NCBI GenBank assembly: GCA_041395945.1
Contig: JAWKZN010000001.1
Span: forward strand, 434,001-498,000
Length of the DNA stretch: 64,000 nucleotides
Reading direction: 5' to 3'
Origin: Pseudomonadales bacterium
GTDB taxonomy: Bacteria; Pseudomonadota; Gammaproteobacteria; Pseudomonadales; Azotimanducaceae
Positions 43,997-53,322 of the stretch are shown piece by piece. Numbering within the stretch: position 1 is the stretch's first letter; each line of letters begins with the position of its first letter. A model generated the notes under the pieces. It had not been told where the DNA came from. It made no database searches and was given only the letters and a program-made list of their open reading frames with translations. Both the position numbers and the translations under genes were made by a program.

Positions 43997-45283
43997 TCAG
44001 CGGTTACCCGCGCCGAGCACCTGGTAGGAGATCGTTACATAGCCGATCCATTCGTCGTAGCTGGTGCTGATGTCCGCCTGGCGGTCCTCGTAGCGCACGC
44101 CCCAGCTCAGATCCAGCGCGCGACCCAGCTCATGCAGCAGATTCACACTCAACCGCGTCTCGTCCTGATTGTCGCCCTGATCGCTGAACTTCCGGTTCGC
44201 GTACTCGCCGTTCAGGTTGAGAACCGTATTACGCGTAAGGTCCCGGGACAGGCCGATCCGCCCCCCGGTGGTTTCATTGCTGAGTTGGACACCCTCCGCG
44301 TACTGCTCCTTTCTCCAGAAGCCGCCCAGGGTCAGGGTAGTTCGTCCGAAGATCTGGGTAAGCCCCATGTCTGCCGAGGACTCCTTGAAGGCAGCATTGG
44401 TGGCCGTGTTTTCACTTACCGCGCCGGTGCTGCCGGCATCGTCAGTGAGGCTGCTCGACTGGTCTGTGATACGGTGGGACCCGTCCAGGGTAAAGGTTGA
44501 ATTCGCCGATGCCCGCCAGGTCAGTGCGAGGTCGTAGGAAGGGTCGTCGGTATCGGCCTGGCCGGACCGTTTGTACCAGTTGTGTCCGTAGTTGACGTCG
44601 ACGTCGAGCTGATTGCCCGTCTGCCGATAACCCAGGGTCGCGAGCCAGTACTCGGCGTTGGTAAACGCAACACCGTCGTACTTGATGTCACTGTATGTCG
44701 TTTCCAGCTGCAGGAAACGATTGGGGGACAGGCCGAGGATATAGCGACCGGTGCCATTGTTGCGGGTGCTGCCCGTGCTGGTGGAACTGGGGCTGATGTC
44801 CACGTACTGATACTCGAACTGCAGGTCATCGCCCTGGCGGGGCTGCAGCATCAGAGTGCTGCCGGCTTCTGTGGTCGATACGACCTGGCGGTTGTCCGGC
44901 AGTGGGGTGTCCAGCGCCTGCTGCGTTGACTCTGTGCGGGAGTTGCGCAGGTGAAAATCAAGCCGTTCCGGAAGCGCGTGCCAGACCGCATTGCCACTGC
45001 CCGTCGTGCTGTTGTAGTCGCTCCAGTAGTCCTTATCATAAAAGCGGCGCGAGTAGCCGTAGGCGCCATCGAGTTCCAGGCTGGCAGTATCGTGTGCAAC
45101 CGTGAGATCCACCCCGGGTTCCTGAATCCATTCATCGATCTCATCGGATTCAGTACGCAGGGTGTTCGTCGTGTATTCCGACGTGTAGTGGACGGTTGCA
45201 CCGAAATCCAGAGCCTGGGTGTTTGCCGCGGTGAACAGTGCACAACCGGCCAGCAGCAATATGCCCGGGTGCTGAGCATTCAT
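43997..45283 (-). CDS. Outer-membrane beta-barrel protein, PEP-CTERM/XrtA-associated type
   Basis: A 428-residue exported protein. It has a signal peptide ending at about residue 24 (AANTQA) and a mature chain of alternating aromatic strands (FGATVHYTSEYTTNTLRTES, then many amphipathic strands) to the C-terminal GYVTISYQVLGAGNR. The length, start and strand pattern match the TIGR03016 group of exosortase-associated outer-membrane proteins. It lies two bases after the polysaccharide export gene, thus in one operon with it. The channel function is inferred. Confidence 0.75.
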   Translation of the reverse strand: MNAQHPGILLLAGCALFTAANTQALDFGATVHYTSEYTTNTLRTESDEIDEWIQEPGVDLTVAHDTASLELDGAYGYSRRFYDKDYWSDYNSTTGSGNAVWHALPERLDFHLRNSRTESTQQALDTPLPDNRQVVSTTEAGSTLMLQPRQGDDLQFEYQYVDISPSSTSTGSTRNNGTGRYILGLSPNRFLQLETTYSDIKYDGVAFTNAEYWLATLGYRQTGNQLDVDVNYGHNWYKRSGQADTDDPSYDLALTWRASANSTFTLDGSHRITDQSSSLTDDAGSTGAVSENTATNAAFKESSADMGLTQIFGRTTLTLGGFWRKEQYAEGVQLSNETTGGRIGLSRDLTRNTVLNLNGEYANRKFSDQGDNQDETRLSVNLLHELGRALDLSWGVRYEDRQADISTSYDEWIGYVTISYQVLGAGNR

Positions 45284-45285
45284 AC

Positions 45286-45909
45286 TCAGAATGCCCGTTC
45301 CGGAACGGTCACGACGTCGCCGGGCCCGAGTGCATAGTTGGTGCTCATGTCACCCCGATTGAGGATGCGGTCGAGATTTACCTCTCGACGCTCTCCCGCC
45401 CGGGTGAAGAGTGTCGCTCTGGACGGGTTTGCGAATTCAGTGACCCCGCCAGCCTCCAGAACGACGTCCAGGACCGTCATCCCCTGCCGATACGGCAGGC
45501 TTACCGGGCTGGTTACGGCACCCGTCACCCTGACCCGGGAACGGTATTCATCGCTGCCCATGTCCGTCACGATCACCGTGACATAGGGATCCCTGATGAA
45601 TGTGGCGAGACGCTCGGTGATGTCCGCCGCAACTTCTTCGGGTGTTTTGTCACCGACCATGACATCGCCTGCCAGGGGCACCGAGACCTTGCCGTCCGGC
45701 CGCACGGGTACGGCGACACTGAGATCCGGATTGCGCCAGACATTGACGGACAGGCTGTCACCGACGCCGATCCGGTACTCGCTGGTGAACTCGGGAGGAG
45801 CGATGGGTGCCGGCGGTGGCGGAGCGGTGGAAGTGCAGGCGGTAAGACCGAGCAGGAGTGCAAAGCAGAGGGAATTTCGACTCCCAGGAGTGAAAAGACG
45901 ATGGCGCAT
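45286..45909 (-). CDS. Wza-like polysaccharide export lipoprotein (XrtA/PEP-CTERM type)
   Basis: A 207-residue lipoprotein with the lipobox LLLGLTAC (Cys near residue 25) followed by a Pro-rich stretch. The polysaccharide-biosynthesis/export domain is seen in YRIGVGDSLSVNVWRNPDL, and a SLBB-like domain in RVRVTGAVTSPVSLPYRQG. It would form a periplasmic or outer-membrane exit for exopolysaccharide. The ATG at 45909 was chosen over the upstream open frame because it places the signal peptide first. The outer-membrane barrel gene follows it. No Wzc, glycosyltransferase or exosortase gene is in the window. Confidence 0.85.
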   Translation of the reverse strand: MRHRLFTPGSRNSLCFALLLGLTACTSTAPPPPAPIAPPEFTSEYRIGVGDSLSVNVWRNPDLSVAVPVRPDGKVSVPLAGDVMVGDKTPEEVAADITERLATFIRDPYVTVIVTDMGSDEYRSRVRVTGAVTSPVSLPYRQGMTVLDVVLEAGGVTEFANPSRATLFTRAGERREVNLDRILNRGDMSTNYALGPGDVVTVPERAF

Positions 45910-46406
45910 GGATCCCCGATCCCCGGTTGTTTGTTGTGAGGCAGGGCGATGATAGCGCCTTTGCCTGTGGAATGGTGGCCCGCGGCCGGTCTGGTTCACG
46001 ATGCACTTACAAACGGTGCAGAGCCCGGACAGGGGCCTGCGGGCGGTGTGGGTCCTGTGCGGCTGATGGATATATGGGTGCCGGTGGGGAGGGATCGTCG
46101 AAGCCATCAGGGCGGGCGTCGAGATCCTCGCCGCGCGGTGGAGGTGGAAATATCTCTGGCAACCACTTGAATGTCGGTGAGTTTTCTGCAGCAGACCGTC
46201 CACGACTGCGACGATTCCTTGCAGCGCTGTCAACTCGATACCGGAATGTGGACCATCGGCGGTACAGGCAATGGACAGTATCGCTGGACAGAGGTCACGG
46301 CGTCGCCGTTGCGGGGTTGAGAGGTTGAGCGGGATGCTGAGCAGGTAGGCCGGGCACTTCGGCAGTGTAGTACGATGGCGCTTAAGGAAACCCCGGTCAG
46401 GAAGGC
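45910..46406. other. Gene-free stretch between the export gene and msrA
   Basis: About 500 bases with no convincing gene. The one frame that looks somewhat protein-like is an ATG at 46171 to 46320 (49 codons, beginning MSVSFLQQTVHDCDDSLQRC and containing TGMWTIGGTGNGQYRW), but it has no ribosome-binding site and an in-frame stop just before it. The rest may be the promoter and leader of the divergent export operon and msrA. No hairpin with a T run was seen. Confidence 0.5.
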
Positions 46407-47006
46407 GTGGAAAACCTCATGAAAAAGGCGTGGTTGCTCGCGATGCTGGTCTGGCTGTCGGCACTGCCAGTCACCGCCGATGCAGACAGAGCGGTACTGG
46501 CCGGCGGCTGCTTCTGGTGCATGGAATCGGACTTCGAGTCGCTGGAGGGGGTGAGCGACGTAGTCTCCGGTTTCACCGGCGGCAGTGTGCCGGATCCGAC
46601 CTACAACGGCGATCACACCGGTCACTATGAGGCGGTCGAGATCACCTACGATGCTGCGGTGATCGACTATCAGGGCATCCTCGATCACTACTGGGTCAAC
46701 ATTGATCCCTTCGATGCTTACGGGCAGTTCTGTGACAAAGGCCCCAGCTATCGGGCCGCAATTTTTGTCGCCACAACCCGGGAGCGGGAGCTGGCCGAAG
46801 CCTCCAGACGCGCAGTTGCCGAGATGTTTCCCGGACAGCGCGTGGTGACGGAAATTCTCGATGCGTCGACGTTCTATCCGATCAAAGGCGATGAGGAATA
46901 CCACCAGGATTTCTATAAGAAAAGCCCGATCCGCTACAAAACCTATCGATGGGGTTGCGGTCGGGATCGGCGCCTGCGTGAAATCTGGGGCGAGCGCTCG
47001 GAGTAA
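46407..47006 (+). CDS. msrA: Peptide-methionine (S)-S-oxide reductase, exported form
   Basis: A 199-residue MsrA that reduces methionine-S-sulfoxide in proteins. The catalytic GGCFWCME motif lies at about residues 33-40, and the family core continues with GFTGGSVPDPTY and HYEAVEI. Residues 1-24 (KKAWLLAMLVWLSALPVTADA) form a signal peptide, so this copy should act in the periplasm. No msrB gene lies nearby. The start at 46407 is GTG; MKKAW at 46419 is an equally good ATG. Confidence 0.93.
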   Translation: MENLMKKAWLLAMLVWLSALPVTADADRAVLAGGCFWCMESDFESLEGVSDVVSGFTGGSVPDPTYNGDHTGHYEAVEITYDAAVIDYQGILDHYWVNIDPFDAYGQFCDKGPSYRAAIFVATTRERELAEASRRAVAEMFPGQRVVTEILDASTFYPIKGDEEYHQDFYKKSPIRYKTYRWGCGRDRRLREIWGERSE

Positions 47007-47013
47007 CGTCGCT

Positions 47014-48225
47014 GTGCAACCTTTAAGAATACTCATCGTCGGGGGTGGCATCGGCGGGCTTACCGCGGCTCTCTGTCTTGCCAGACGCGGTCATCGGATC
47101 GAGCTTTTCGAGCAGGCCGCGGAGTTCTCGGAAGTCGGTGCCGGCCTCCAGCTCTCGCCGAACTGTACACGGGTGCTCCACGATCTGGGCCTTGAACAGG
47201 CACTGCGCGAGTGCGCCTTTCTGCCTCAGGCAACTGAATTCCGGGACTGGCGGTCTGGCCGGGTCATCGCCCGCACGCCTCTCGGTAACAGTCTGGTGGC
47301 GCGCTATGGCGCACCCTACTATCACGTGCATCGCGGCGATCTGCTGCAGATGCTGGTAGCGGCCGCGGAACGTTCTCAGAACATCCTGTTGCATCCCGGC
47401 GCTGCGGTCACTGATCTGTCTGAAAGCGGTGAGCGGGTGCAGATCAGTGCCGGTGCGTCGACTTGTGAGGGTGATGTGCTGGTGGGCACTGATGGCATTC
47501 ATTCGCGGGTTCGCGCTGAACTCTGGGGTGCGGCACAACCCACATTCACCGGAAACGTTGCCTGGCGGGCGCTGGTGCCGGTCGAGCGGCTGCCCGCTGG
47601 GTTCGTACGTCCGGCGTCCACCGCATGGTGGGGGCCGCACCGGCACTTCGTGCATTACTACGTGCGGGGTGGCACCCTGGTGAACTGTGTCTGTGTGGTT
47701 GAGAAACAGGGTTGGGAAGTGGAATCCTGGACCGAGCGCGGTGATTACGCGGAGCTGAGATCCGATTTCTCGGGCTGGCACGCGGACGTGCAGCAGCTGA
47801 TCGACAATGTGGACCGCGATTCGCTGTTCAAGTGGGCCCTGTACGATCGAGCCCCCATGCCGCGCTGGGGACGAGGCCGAGTCACCCTGCTCGGCGATGC
47901 CTGCCATCCGACCCTGCCCTTCATGGCGCAGGGTGCAGCCATGGCGATCGAAGATGCTGCAGTTCTGGCGGGGTGTCTCGGCCGCGAAGGCGATGTGCCC
48001 GGGCGACTTCTTGCGTACGAGGATTTGCGGCGCGGGCGCACAGCGTGGATTCAGAACGGGTCGCGGCGCAACGCCAGACTTTTCCATCTGTCCGGTGTCC
48101 CGGCCTGGCTGCGCAATCGTGCGGCGCGCAGCGCCGGAGCGCGTACCATGCACAGGCTTTACAGCTACAATCCTCTCGAGGTGGCAGATCGTGCGTCTGC
48201 CGGGCTCGATAATTCGACAGATTGA
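47014..48225 (+). CDS. FAD-dependent aromatic-type monooxygenase (salicylate hydroxylase-like)
   Basis: A 403-residue flavoprotein monooxygenase. The FAD-binding GGGIGGLTAALCLARRG lies at the start, and the second FAD block GDACHPTLPFMAQGA (GD motif) near residue 290. The GTG at 47014 starts the family N-terminus (MQPLRILIVGGG), eight bases after the msrA stop; the longer open frame runs antisense to nothing useful and is rejected. Group A monooxygenases of this type hydroxylate phenolic acids with NAD(P)H and O2, but the substrate cannot be told here. Confidence 0.87.
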   Translation: MQPLRILIVGGGIGGLTAALCLARRGHRIELFEQAAEFSEVGAGLQLSPNCTRVLHDLGLEQALRECAFLPQATEFRDWRSGRVIARTPLGNSLVARYGAPYYHVHRGDLLQMLVAAAERSQNILLHPGAAVTDLSESGERVQISAGASTCEGDVLVGTDGIHSRVRAELWGAAQPTFTGNVAWRALVPVERLPAGFVRPASTAWWGPHRHFVHYYVRGGTLVNCVCVVEKQGWEVESWTERGDYAELRSDFSGWHADVQQLIDNVDRDSLFKWALYDRAPMPRWGRGRVTLLGDACHPTLPFMAQGAAMAIEDAAVLAGCLGREGDVPGRLLAYEDLRRGRTAWIQNGSRRNARLFHLSGVPAWLRNRAARSAGARTMHRLYSYNPLEVADRASAGLDNSTD

Positions 48226-48262
48226 CTGAGGGGATCAGCGAGGAAGGAGAACGGAGAGAAAT

Positions 48263-48955
48263 ATGAACAAGGCGGAAGGACTGCATCACCTGGCGATCTG
48301 CACGGCGGATATGAAAGCACAGATCGAATTCTTTACCGACAAGCTGGGCATGGAACTGGTTGCCCTGTACTGGATGCACGGTGTGGAAAACACCTGGCAC
48401 GGTTTCCTGCGGCTGAACGACGAAAGCTCCATTGCCTTCGTCTCCAATCCGGAGATTGAGAAAATTCCTCGAGTGCTGGGTCAATCCCATGCGGGCAACC
48501 CGGGGGCCAACTCCGCGGGTGGCACCATGCAGCATCTGGCGCTGAAGGTGAAGGACAACGACGAGCTGCTGGATATGCGGGATCGGCTGCGCAGCAAAGG
48601 GGTGCCGGTGCTGGGTCCGATCGACCATGGATTCTGCTGTTCCATCTATTTTGCAGGTCCTGAGAATCTGTCGCTGGAGTTCAGCTGGTCCAGGGAAGCG
48701 ATTAATGCGGAAGCCTGGATCGATCCGGAGGTGGTGGCACTGGCGGGTATTTCTGCGAAAGAACTCGAGCGTTTCAAACACCCGGCAGGCTTCCAGGGCA
48801 AAGGCGGAAAAGTTGCACAGCCCGATGTCACGAAGACAGCGGGCCCACACATGAGCAATTACCCGGAAGGGGCTTACGAAAAAGTCATGAGCGTGCCGGA
48901 CGAAGCCATGCTGCATTCGGTGGAGAGCGAGCCGCCGGTGAAACTGCCAGCCTGA
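48263..48955 (+). CDS. VOC (glyoxalase/bleomycin resistance/dioxygenase) superfamily protein
   Basis: A 230-residue VOC protein. Residues 1-150 form paired beta-alpha-beta modules with the metal-ligand candidates His in GLHHLAICTADM, His in GTMQHLALKV and Glu in LSLEFSW. The following 80 residues are an extra tail absent from simple VOC domains. It has a strong GGAGAG ribosome-binding site and follows the monooxygenase gene by 37 bases; the pair might perform hydroxylation and ring cleavage or isomerisation. That role is inference. Confidence 0.82.
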   Translation: MNKAEGLHHLAICTADMKAQIEFFTDKLGMELVALYWMHGVENTWHGFLRLNDESSIAFVSNPEIEKIPRVLGQSHAGNPGANSAGGTMQHLALKVKDNDELLDMRDRLRSKGVPVLGPIDHGFCCSIYFAGPENLSLEFSWSREAINAEAWIDPEVVALAGISAKELERFKHPAGFQGKGGKVAQPDVTKTAGPHMSNYPEGAYEKVMSVPDEAMLHSVESEPPVKLPA

Positions 48956-49009
48956 GGCCGTGCCTGGTGACGGATCCCGGATTCCACGCGGGAGTACCGT
49001 GCGCGAGGA

Positions 49010-49882
49010 TCAGTCGAGCCCGAAGAACGCGCGGGTGTGACCAGCCACTGCGGCGACATGGTCAGGCTCCAGATGGATGTGGTGCGGTCCGGGCATCCTC
49101 TCGACGGTCAGGGCTGGATGGTGAGCCTGGGCCTCCTCGATCTCGCCCTGATACCACTTATCGCCCTGTTCAGCGACGAGCAGCAGTGCGGGTGCGATGC
49201 TGCCTTCCAGCAGGAAATTGATCGTCTCCCGGGTGTGTCGCAGCGGGGTTGCGAACCGGATGCGTGGATCTGTTCTCCAGGTCACGCCACCGCTGACGGG
49301 CTTGTGGCCACGGGCGACCAGCACAGATGCCGCCGCAAAGGACTGATCGGTCGCCTGGGTGACCCGCTCTGCCATGGTGCGTGGGTCGGGATAGACCCGG
49401 GGTGACTTATTGTGCGCGGTGAGCATCTTCTCGATGGCTTCACGATTCTGGCCGATGCGCTCCTGCAGGGTCACCCCACCGGTGGCGATGAAGCCGTCGA
49501 TCAACACGGAGCGTTCGATGCGTTCGGGAAACATCGCAGCCAGTTCGCTGCTGATGCTGGCCCCCATGGAATGCCCGAGCAGATTGAACTGCTTCCAGCC
49601 CAGTTCGCCGGCAATGGCCATCACATCCTGGATATCGGTGAAGGAGTGGTAGTGCACGCCGGGTGGCCGGTGATCGGAGAAACCATGGCCGGCGAAGTCC
49701 AGGGCGACCAGATTGAGTTCCGGCAGCAGCGGGGCAAGCCGATCGAAGGTGTTGGCATTGTCCAGCCAGCCGTGCAGGGCAAAAGTGGGCTGCCCCCGGG
49801 GATCGCCCCAGAGTTTGGCCGCGATGCGACGCTCGAAAATTCTGAACTCGGCGGCCTCACCCTGTCGGGTCTGGTTCTTCAT
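49010..49882 (-). CDS. Alpha/beta hydrolase
   Basis: A 290-residue hydrolase with the oxyanion HGWLDN, the nucleophile elbow GHSMGAS and the catalytic His in GPHHIHLEP. The Ser nucleophile supports an esterase, lipase-like or thioesterase activity. It is convergent with the VOC gene and divergent from the acyl-CoA dehydrogenase at 50074. No signal peptide is seen, so it is cytoplasmic. The substrate is unknown. Confidence 0.86.
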   Translation of the reverse strand: MKNQTRQGEAAEFRIFERRIAAKLWGDPRGQPTFALHGWLDNANTFDRLAPLLPELNLVALDFAGHGFSDHRPPGVHYHSFTDIQDVMAIAGELGWKQFNLLGHSMGASISSELAAMFPERIERSVLIDGFIATGGVTLQERIGQNREAIEKMLTAHNKSPRVYPDPRTMAERVTQATDQSFAAASVLVARGHKPVSGGVTWRTDPRIRFATPLRHTRETINFLLEGSIAPALLLVAEQGDKWYQGEIEEAQAHHPALTVERMPGPHHIHLEPDHVAAVAGHTRAFFGLD

Positions 49883-50073
49883 GGGATTCCCGGAGTAAAA
49901 AGTCGGCTAGCTTACCGACATTGCGCGCACTTCGCAGGCGCCTCCGGGGCCTGTGGCCAGGAGCGCCGGTTCACCCCGGTCTGCGCTCCCACTCGCACCG
50001 GGAGTGGTGATAGGGTGTGGGCTGCCGGTCGGCCCTGCACCGGGCGACGAATCCAATCGAGTAGAGAGACGTT

Positions 50074-51279
50074 ATGAGTGATGAGCTGAATGCGTTCCGC
50101 AAGGAAGCGCGGGACTGGATTGCTGAGAATTTTCCGAAGTCACTGGCCGGGAAAGGGGTCGGTATGGAAGGGGAGGCCGGCGGACTCGGTCCTGACCTGG
50201 AAATCTGGCGCTCCCGCCTGGCGGCGAAGGGCTGGGGTGCACCCACCTGGCCGGTGGAGTACGGCGGTGGCGGTCTCAGCCATCCCCAGGCCCGGGTCAT
50301 CAACGAAGAGCTGACGGCGGCCGGCGCGTTCAACCACATTCCTCTGACCACCGGCATGGGCATCACCATGGTCGGGCCCACGGTGCTCGAATATGGCACC
50401 GAGGATCAGAAGCGCCGCCATCTTCCGGGTATTGCCAGTGGCGAGATTCGCTGGTGTCTGGGGCTGTCCGAGCCGAATGCCGGTTCCGACCTCGCCTCAC
50501 TGTCTACCAGGGCCGTGGACAACGGCGACAGCTTCATCCTCAACGGTCAGAAAATCTGGACTTCGGGTGCGGACATCTCGCACTGGTGTGGTGCCCTGGT
50601 GCGCACCGATCCGAAGGCGGCCAAGCGCGACGGCATCAGCTTTGTGATGCTGCCAATGGATCAGCCCGGTGTTGAAACCCGGCCAATCAAACTGATTGCC
50701 GGCGCGTCCCCTTTCTGCGAGACATTTTTCAACGATGCCATCGCGGAGAAATCCGACCTGCTCGGCAAACTCAATGACGGCTGGAGTGTGGTCAAGCGCC
50801 TGCTGCAGCACGAGCGCCAGAGTCAGACCGGCGGTCGTGGTGCCAGCAGTGGTACTAAGCCCACCCCGATTCAGGAACTGGCCAGACAGTATGTGGGTAC
50901 CAGCGAAGACGGCAGTCTGGCGGACCCGGATCTGCGACTGCGGCTGGCCGATCATCTGATGGACGCGAAAGCCCACGGGCTCACCATTGCCCGGATCACG
51001 GCCGAAGCGCGTGGCAACGTCGAAGTCAGCGCGGCGGCCTCGATCCTCAAGAATTCGGCCACCAGGGTGGCGCAGATCAAGGCCGAACTGACCGTGGAGC
51101 TCATGGGCGCCCAGGGGCTTGGCTGGGAAGGTGCGACCTTTACCGACACCGAACTCGGCGCCGTGCGCGAGTGGCTCGGCGGCAAAGCGATGTCGATCTA
51201 CGGCGGCTCCTTTGAAGTACAGAACAACATTATTTCCAAAAACATTCTCGGCCTGCCCGAGACGACACAGAAGGGCTAG
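50074..51279 (+). CDS. Acyl-CoA dehydrogenase (first of a pair)
   Basis: A 401-residue acyl-CoA dehydrogenase. It shows GLSEPNAGSDLASL at the FAD site, and the C-terminal end SIYGGSFEVQNNIISKN. It lies six bases before a second, clearly different dehydrogenase gene and then an enoyl-CoA hydratase. Such adjacent pairs are known in steroid side-chain degradation, where two different subunits form a heterotetramer. Whether these two do the same is not shown by sequence alone. Confidence 0.9.
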   Translation: MSDELNAFRKEARDWIAENFPKSLAGKGVGMEGEAGGLGPDLEIWRSRLAAKGWGAPTWPVEYGGGGLSHPQARVINEELTAAGAFNHIPLTTGMGITMVGPTVLEYGTEDQKRRHLPGIASGEIRWCLGLSEPNAGSDLASLSTRAVDNGDSFILNGQKIWTSGADISHWCGALVRTDPKAAKRDGISFVMLPMDQPGVETRPIKLIAGASPFCETFFNDAIAEKSDLLGKLNDGWSVVKRLLQHERQSQTGGRGASSGTKPTPIQELARQYVGTSEDGSLADPDLRLRLADHLMDAKAHGLTIARITAEARGNVEVSAAASILKNSATRVAQIKAELTVELMGAQGLGWEGATFTDTELGAVREWLGGKAMSIYGGSFEVQNNIISKNILGLPETTQKG

Positions 51280-51285
51280 GCAACC

Positions 51286-52437
51286 ATGGCGGCACTGACA
51301 GAAGAACAATCCATGCTGAAGGACCAGGCGACGGCCTGGGTACGCGAACAGTCACCCGTGCAGAAGTTCCGGGAAATGCGTGATCGGGGCGAAGCCCTGG
51401 CCTTCACCCCGGCGACCTGGGAGGCCATGGTGGACATGGGCTGGACGGGCATACTGATTCCGGAAGCCTACGGCGGATCCGATCTCGGCTATCTCACCTT
51501 TGGTGTGGTCCTCGAGCAGCTCGGCCGGCAACTCACAGCTTCGCCCCTGTTTGCCTCCGCCCTGGTGGGGGCGTCTGCTGTGCTGCTCGGCGGCAGTGAG
51601 TCCCAGAAGCAGAAGCTGCTGCCGGCAGTGGTGAAGGGAGCCGAAATCCTGACCCTGGCGGCGGATGAAGGTCCGCGTCATGCACCGGCGGCGATTGGTC
51701 TCAAGGCTGAAAAGAGTGGCGGGGGATTCAAACTTACGGGCACCAAGACCTTTGTGGCCGAAGGCATGGCGGCAACGACCTTCATCGTCGCCGCGCGCAC
51801 GTCGGGTGCACCGGGATCCGCTGAACCGGGCAGTCTGAACGGCCTGACTTTGTTTCTGGTGCCCGCAGAGACGGCCGGGATCAGCAGAACCCGACTGGCC
51901 ACGGTAGACAGTCGCGGCTATGCGAACCTGGCCTTCGAAGGTGTGCAGGTAGGTGCCGAAGCCGTGCTGGGCAGCGTCGACGGCGGCGGTCCTCTGCTCG
52001 AGCAGGTGCTGGATCGCGCCCGCGCGGGATTGAGTGCCGAAATGCTGGGTACGGCAGCTCAGGCTTTCGATATGACCCTGGACTATCTCAAGACCCGTGA
52101 GCAGTTCGGCCGGGTGATCGGTTCCTTTCAGGCGCTCGGTCATCGCGCCGCCATGCTGTTCACCAGCATGGAACTGGCCCGCTCCTGTGCGGAAGCCGCA
52201 CTGCAGGGCATCGATGCGGGCAGAGACGACGTGCCGGAACTCTGTTCCCTGGCCAAATGCCGTGTCGGCGACTTCCTGCACGAGATGTCCAACCAGCTGA
52301 TACAGATCCACGGCGGCATCGGCATGACAGACGAGTTCGACGCAGGCTTCTATCTGAAGCGCGCGCGGGTGCTGGAATCCCTGTACGGCAATCAGGCATA
52401 TCATCGGGATCGCTACGCCCGACTGCTGGGTTTCTGA
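51286..52437 (+). CDS. Acyl-CoA dehydrogenase (second of a pair, divergent type)
   Basis: A 383-residue acyl-CoA dehydrogenase, shorter and less typical than its partner. The N-terminal helix domain (MALTEEQSMLKDQATAWVRE-like opening) is clear and the C-terminal part has IQIHGGIGMTDEFDAGFYLKRA, but the xGGTSEIQ C-terminal motif is absent and the usual FAD block SxxxTEP is missing from the middle (ILTLAADEGPRHAP instead). It begins six bases after the first subunit. The missing motifs suggest a structural or regulatory subunit of a heteromeric enzyme. Confidence 0.85.
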   Translation: MAALTEEQSMLKDQATAWVREQSPVQKFREMRDRGEALAFTPATWEAMVDMGWTGILIPEAYGGSDLGYLTFGVVLEQLGRQLTASPLFASALVGASAVLLGGSESQKQKLLPAVVKGAEILTLAADEGPRHAPAAIGLKAEKSGGGFKLTGTKTFVAEGMAATTFIVAARTSGAPGSAEPGSLNGLTLFLVPAETAGISRTRLATVDSRGYANLAFEGVQVGAEAVLGSVDGGGPLLEQVLDRARAGLSAEMLGTAAQAFDMTLDYLKTREQFGRVIGSFQALGHRAAMLFTSMELARSCAEAALQGIDAGRDDVPELCSLAKCRVGDFLHEMSNQLIQIHGGIGMTDEFDAGFYLKRARVLESLYGNQAYHRDRYARLLGF

Positions 52438-52455
52438 GGAGAAAGGAGAGAGGAG

Positions 52456-53247
52456 ATGAGTAAGCGATACGGGGATGTGGAAGCGTCCGACGTCGGAGGC
52501 TTCGTGACCCTGCTGGAAATCCAGCGTGCGCCGAATAATTTTTTCGACCAGGATCTGATCGCCAGCCTGGCGGATGCGCTCGAAGCGCTCGATGAGGACC
52601 CGAACTGCCGGGTTGTGGTGCTCGCCTCGGAAGGCAAGCACTTCTGTGCTGGAGCCAACTTCGGGTCTCCGGGCGATCGCGCGAACCGCGCCGAACGCCG
52701 CCCGGAAGAGGGCAATCCACTGTACCGGGAAGCGGTGCGGCTGTTCCGGAACAAAAAGCAGGTTATCGCTGCGGTGCAGGGGGCTGCGGTCGGCGGGGGA
52801 TTCGGGCTGGCCATGTTTGCGGATTTCCGGGTCGCGAGCCCGGAGGCACGCTTCACCGCCAATTTCGTGAAGCTGGGATTCACCCCGGGATTCGGACTCA
52901 CCCATACGCTGCCGCGCATTGTCGGGCAACAGGTGGCGGCCGATCTCTTTTACACCGGGCGTCGTATCGACGGCGCGGAAGCTCACCGCCTCGGTATCGT
53001 TGATCGACTGGTGGGCGCTGGTGAAGTGCGTGGTGCCGCCATCGAATATGCCCGGGAGATTGCGGAGAACGCACCGCTGGCACTGATCTCGGTGCGCAAC
53101 TCCCTGCGCGGCGATCTGGCGGACGCGGTGCAGGCGGCGACGGACCACGAGGGGATAGAGCAGTTCCATCTGCAGCGGACCAGTGACCACAAGGAAGGGG
53201 TGAAGGCGGTCGCGGAACGTCGTCCGGGGAATTTCACGGGCACCTGA
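52456..53247 (+). CDS. Enoyl-CoA hydratase/isomerase (crotonase family)
   Basis: A 263-residue crotonase. The oxyanion-hole blocks are SEGKHFCAGANFGS and VQGAAVGGGFGLAMFADFR, and the C-terminal helices have LISVRNSLRGD. It starts 19 bases after the acyl-CoA dehydrogenase pair behind an AGGAGA ribosome-binding site, so it should hydrate the enoyl-CoA that the pair makes. Catalytic Glu positions could not be aligned by eye with confidence (FVKLGFTPGFGLTHTL), so isomerase or hydrolase activity remains open. Confidence 0.87.
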   Translation: MSKRYGDVEASDVGGFVTLLEIQRAPNNFFDQDLIASLADALEALDEDPNCRVVVLASEGKHFCAGANFGSPGDRANRAERRPEEGNPLYREAVRLFRNKKQVIAAVQGAAVGGGFGLAMFADFRVASPEARFTANFVKLGFTPGFGLTHTLPRIVGQQVAADLFYTGRRIDGAEAHRLGIVDRLVGAGEVRGAAIEYAREIAENAPLALISVRNSLRGDLADAVQAATDHEGIEQFHLQRTSDHKEGVKAVAERRPGNFTGT

Positions 53248-53322
53248 AACAATCCGCCCATCAGGACCTGAATCCCGGGGCCTGGTGTTGATTGCAGCTG
53301 CAAACAAAGGGGGTGTGCGAGG

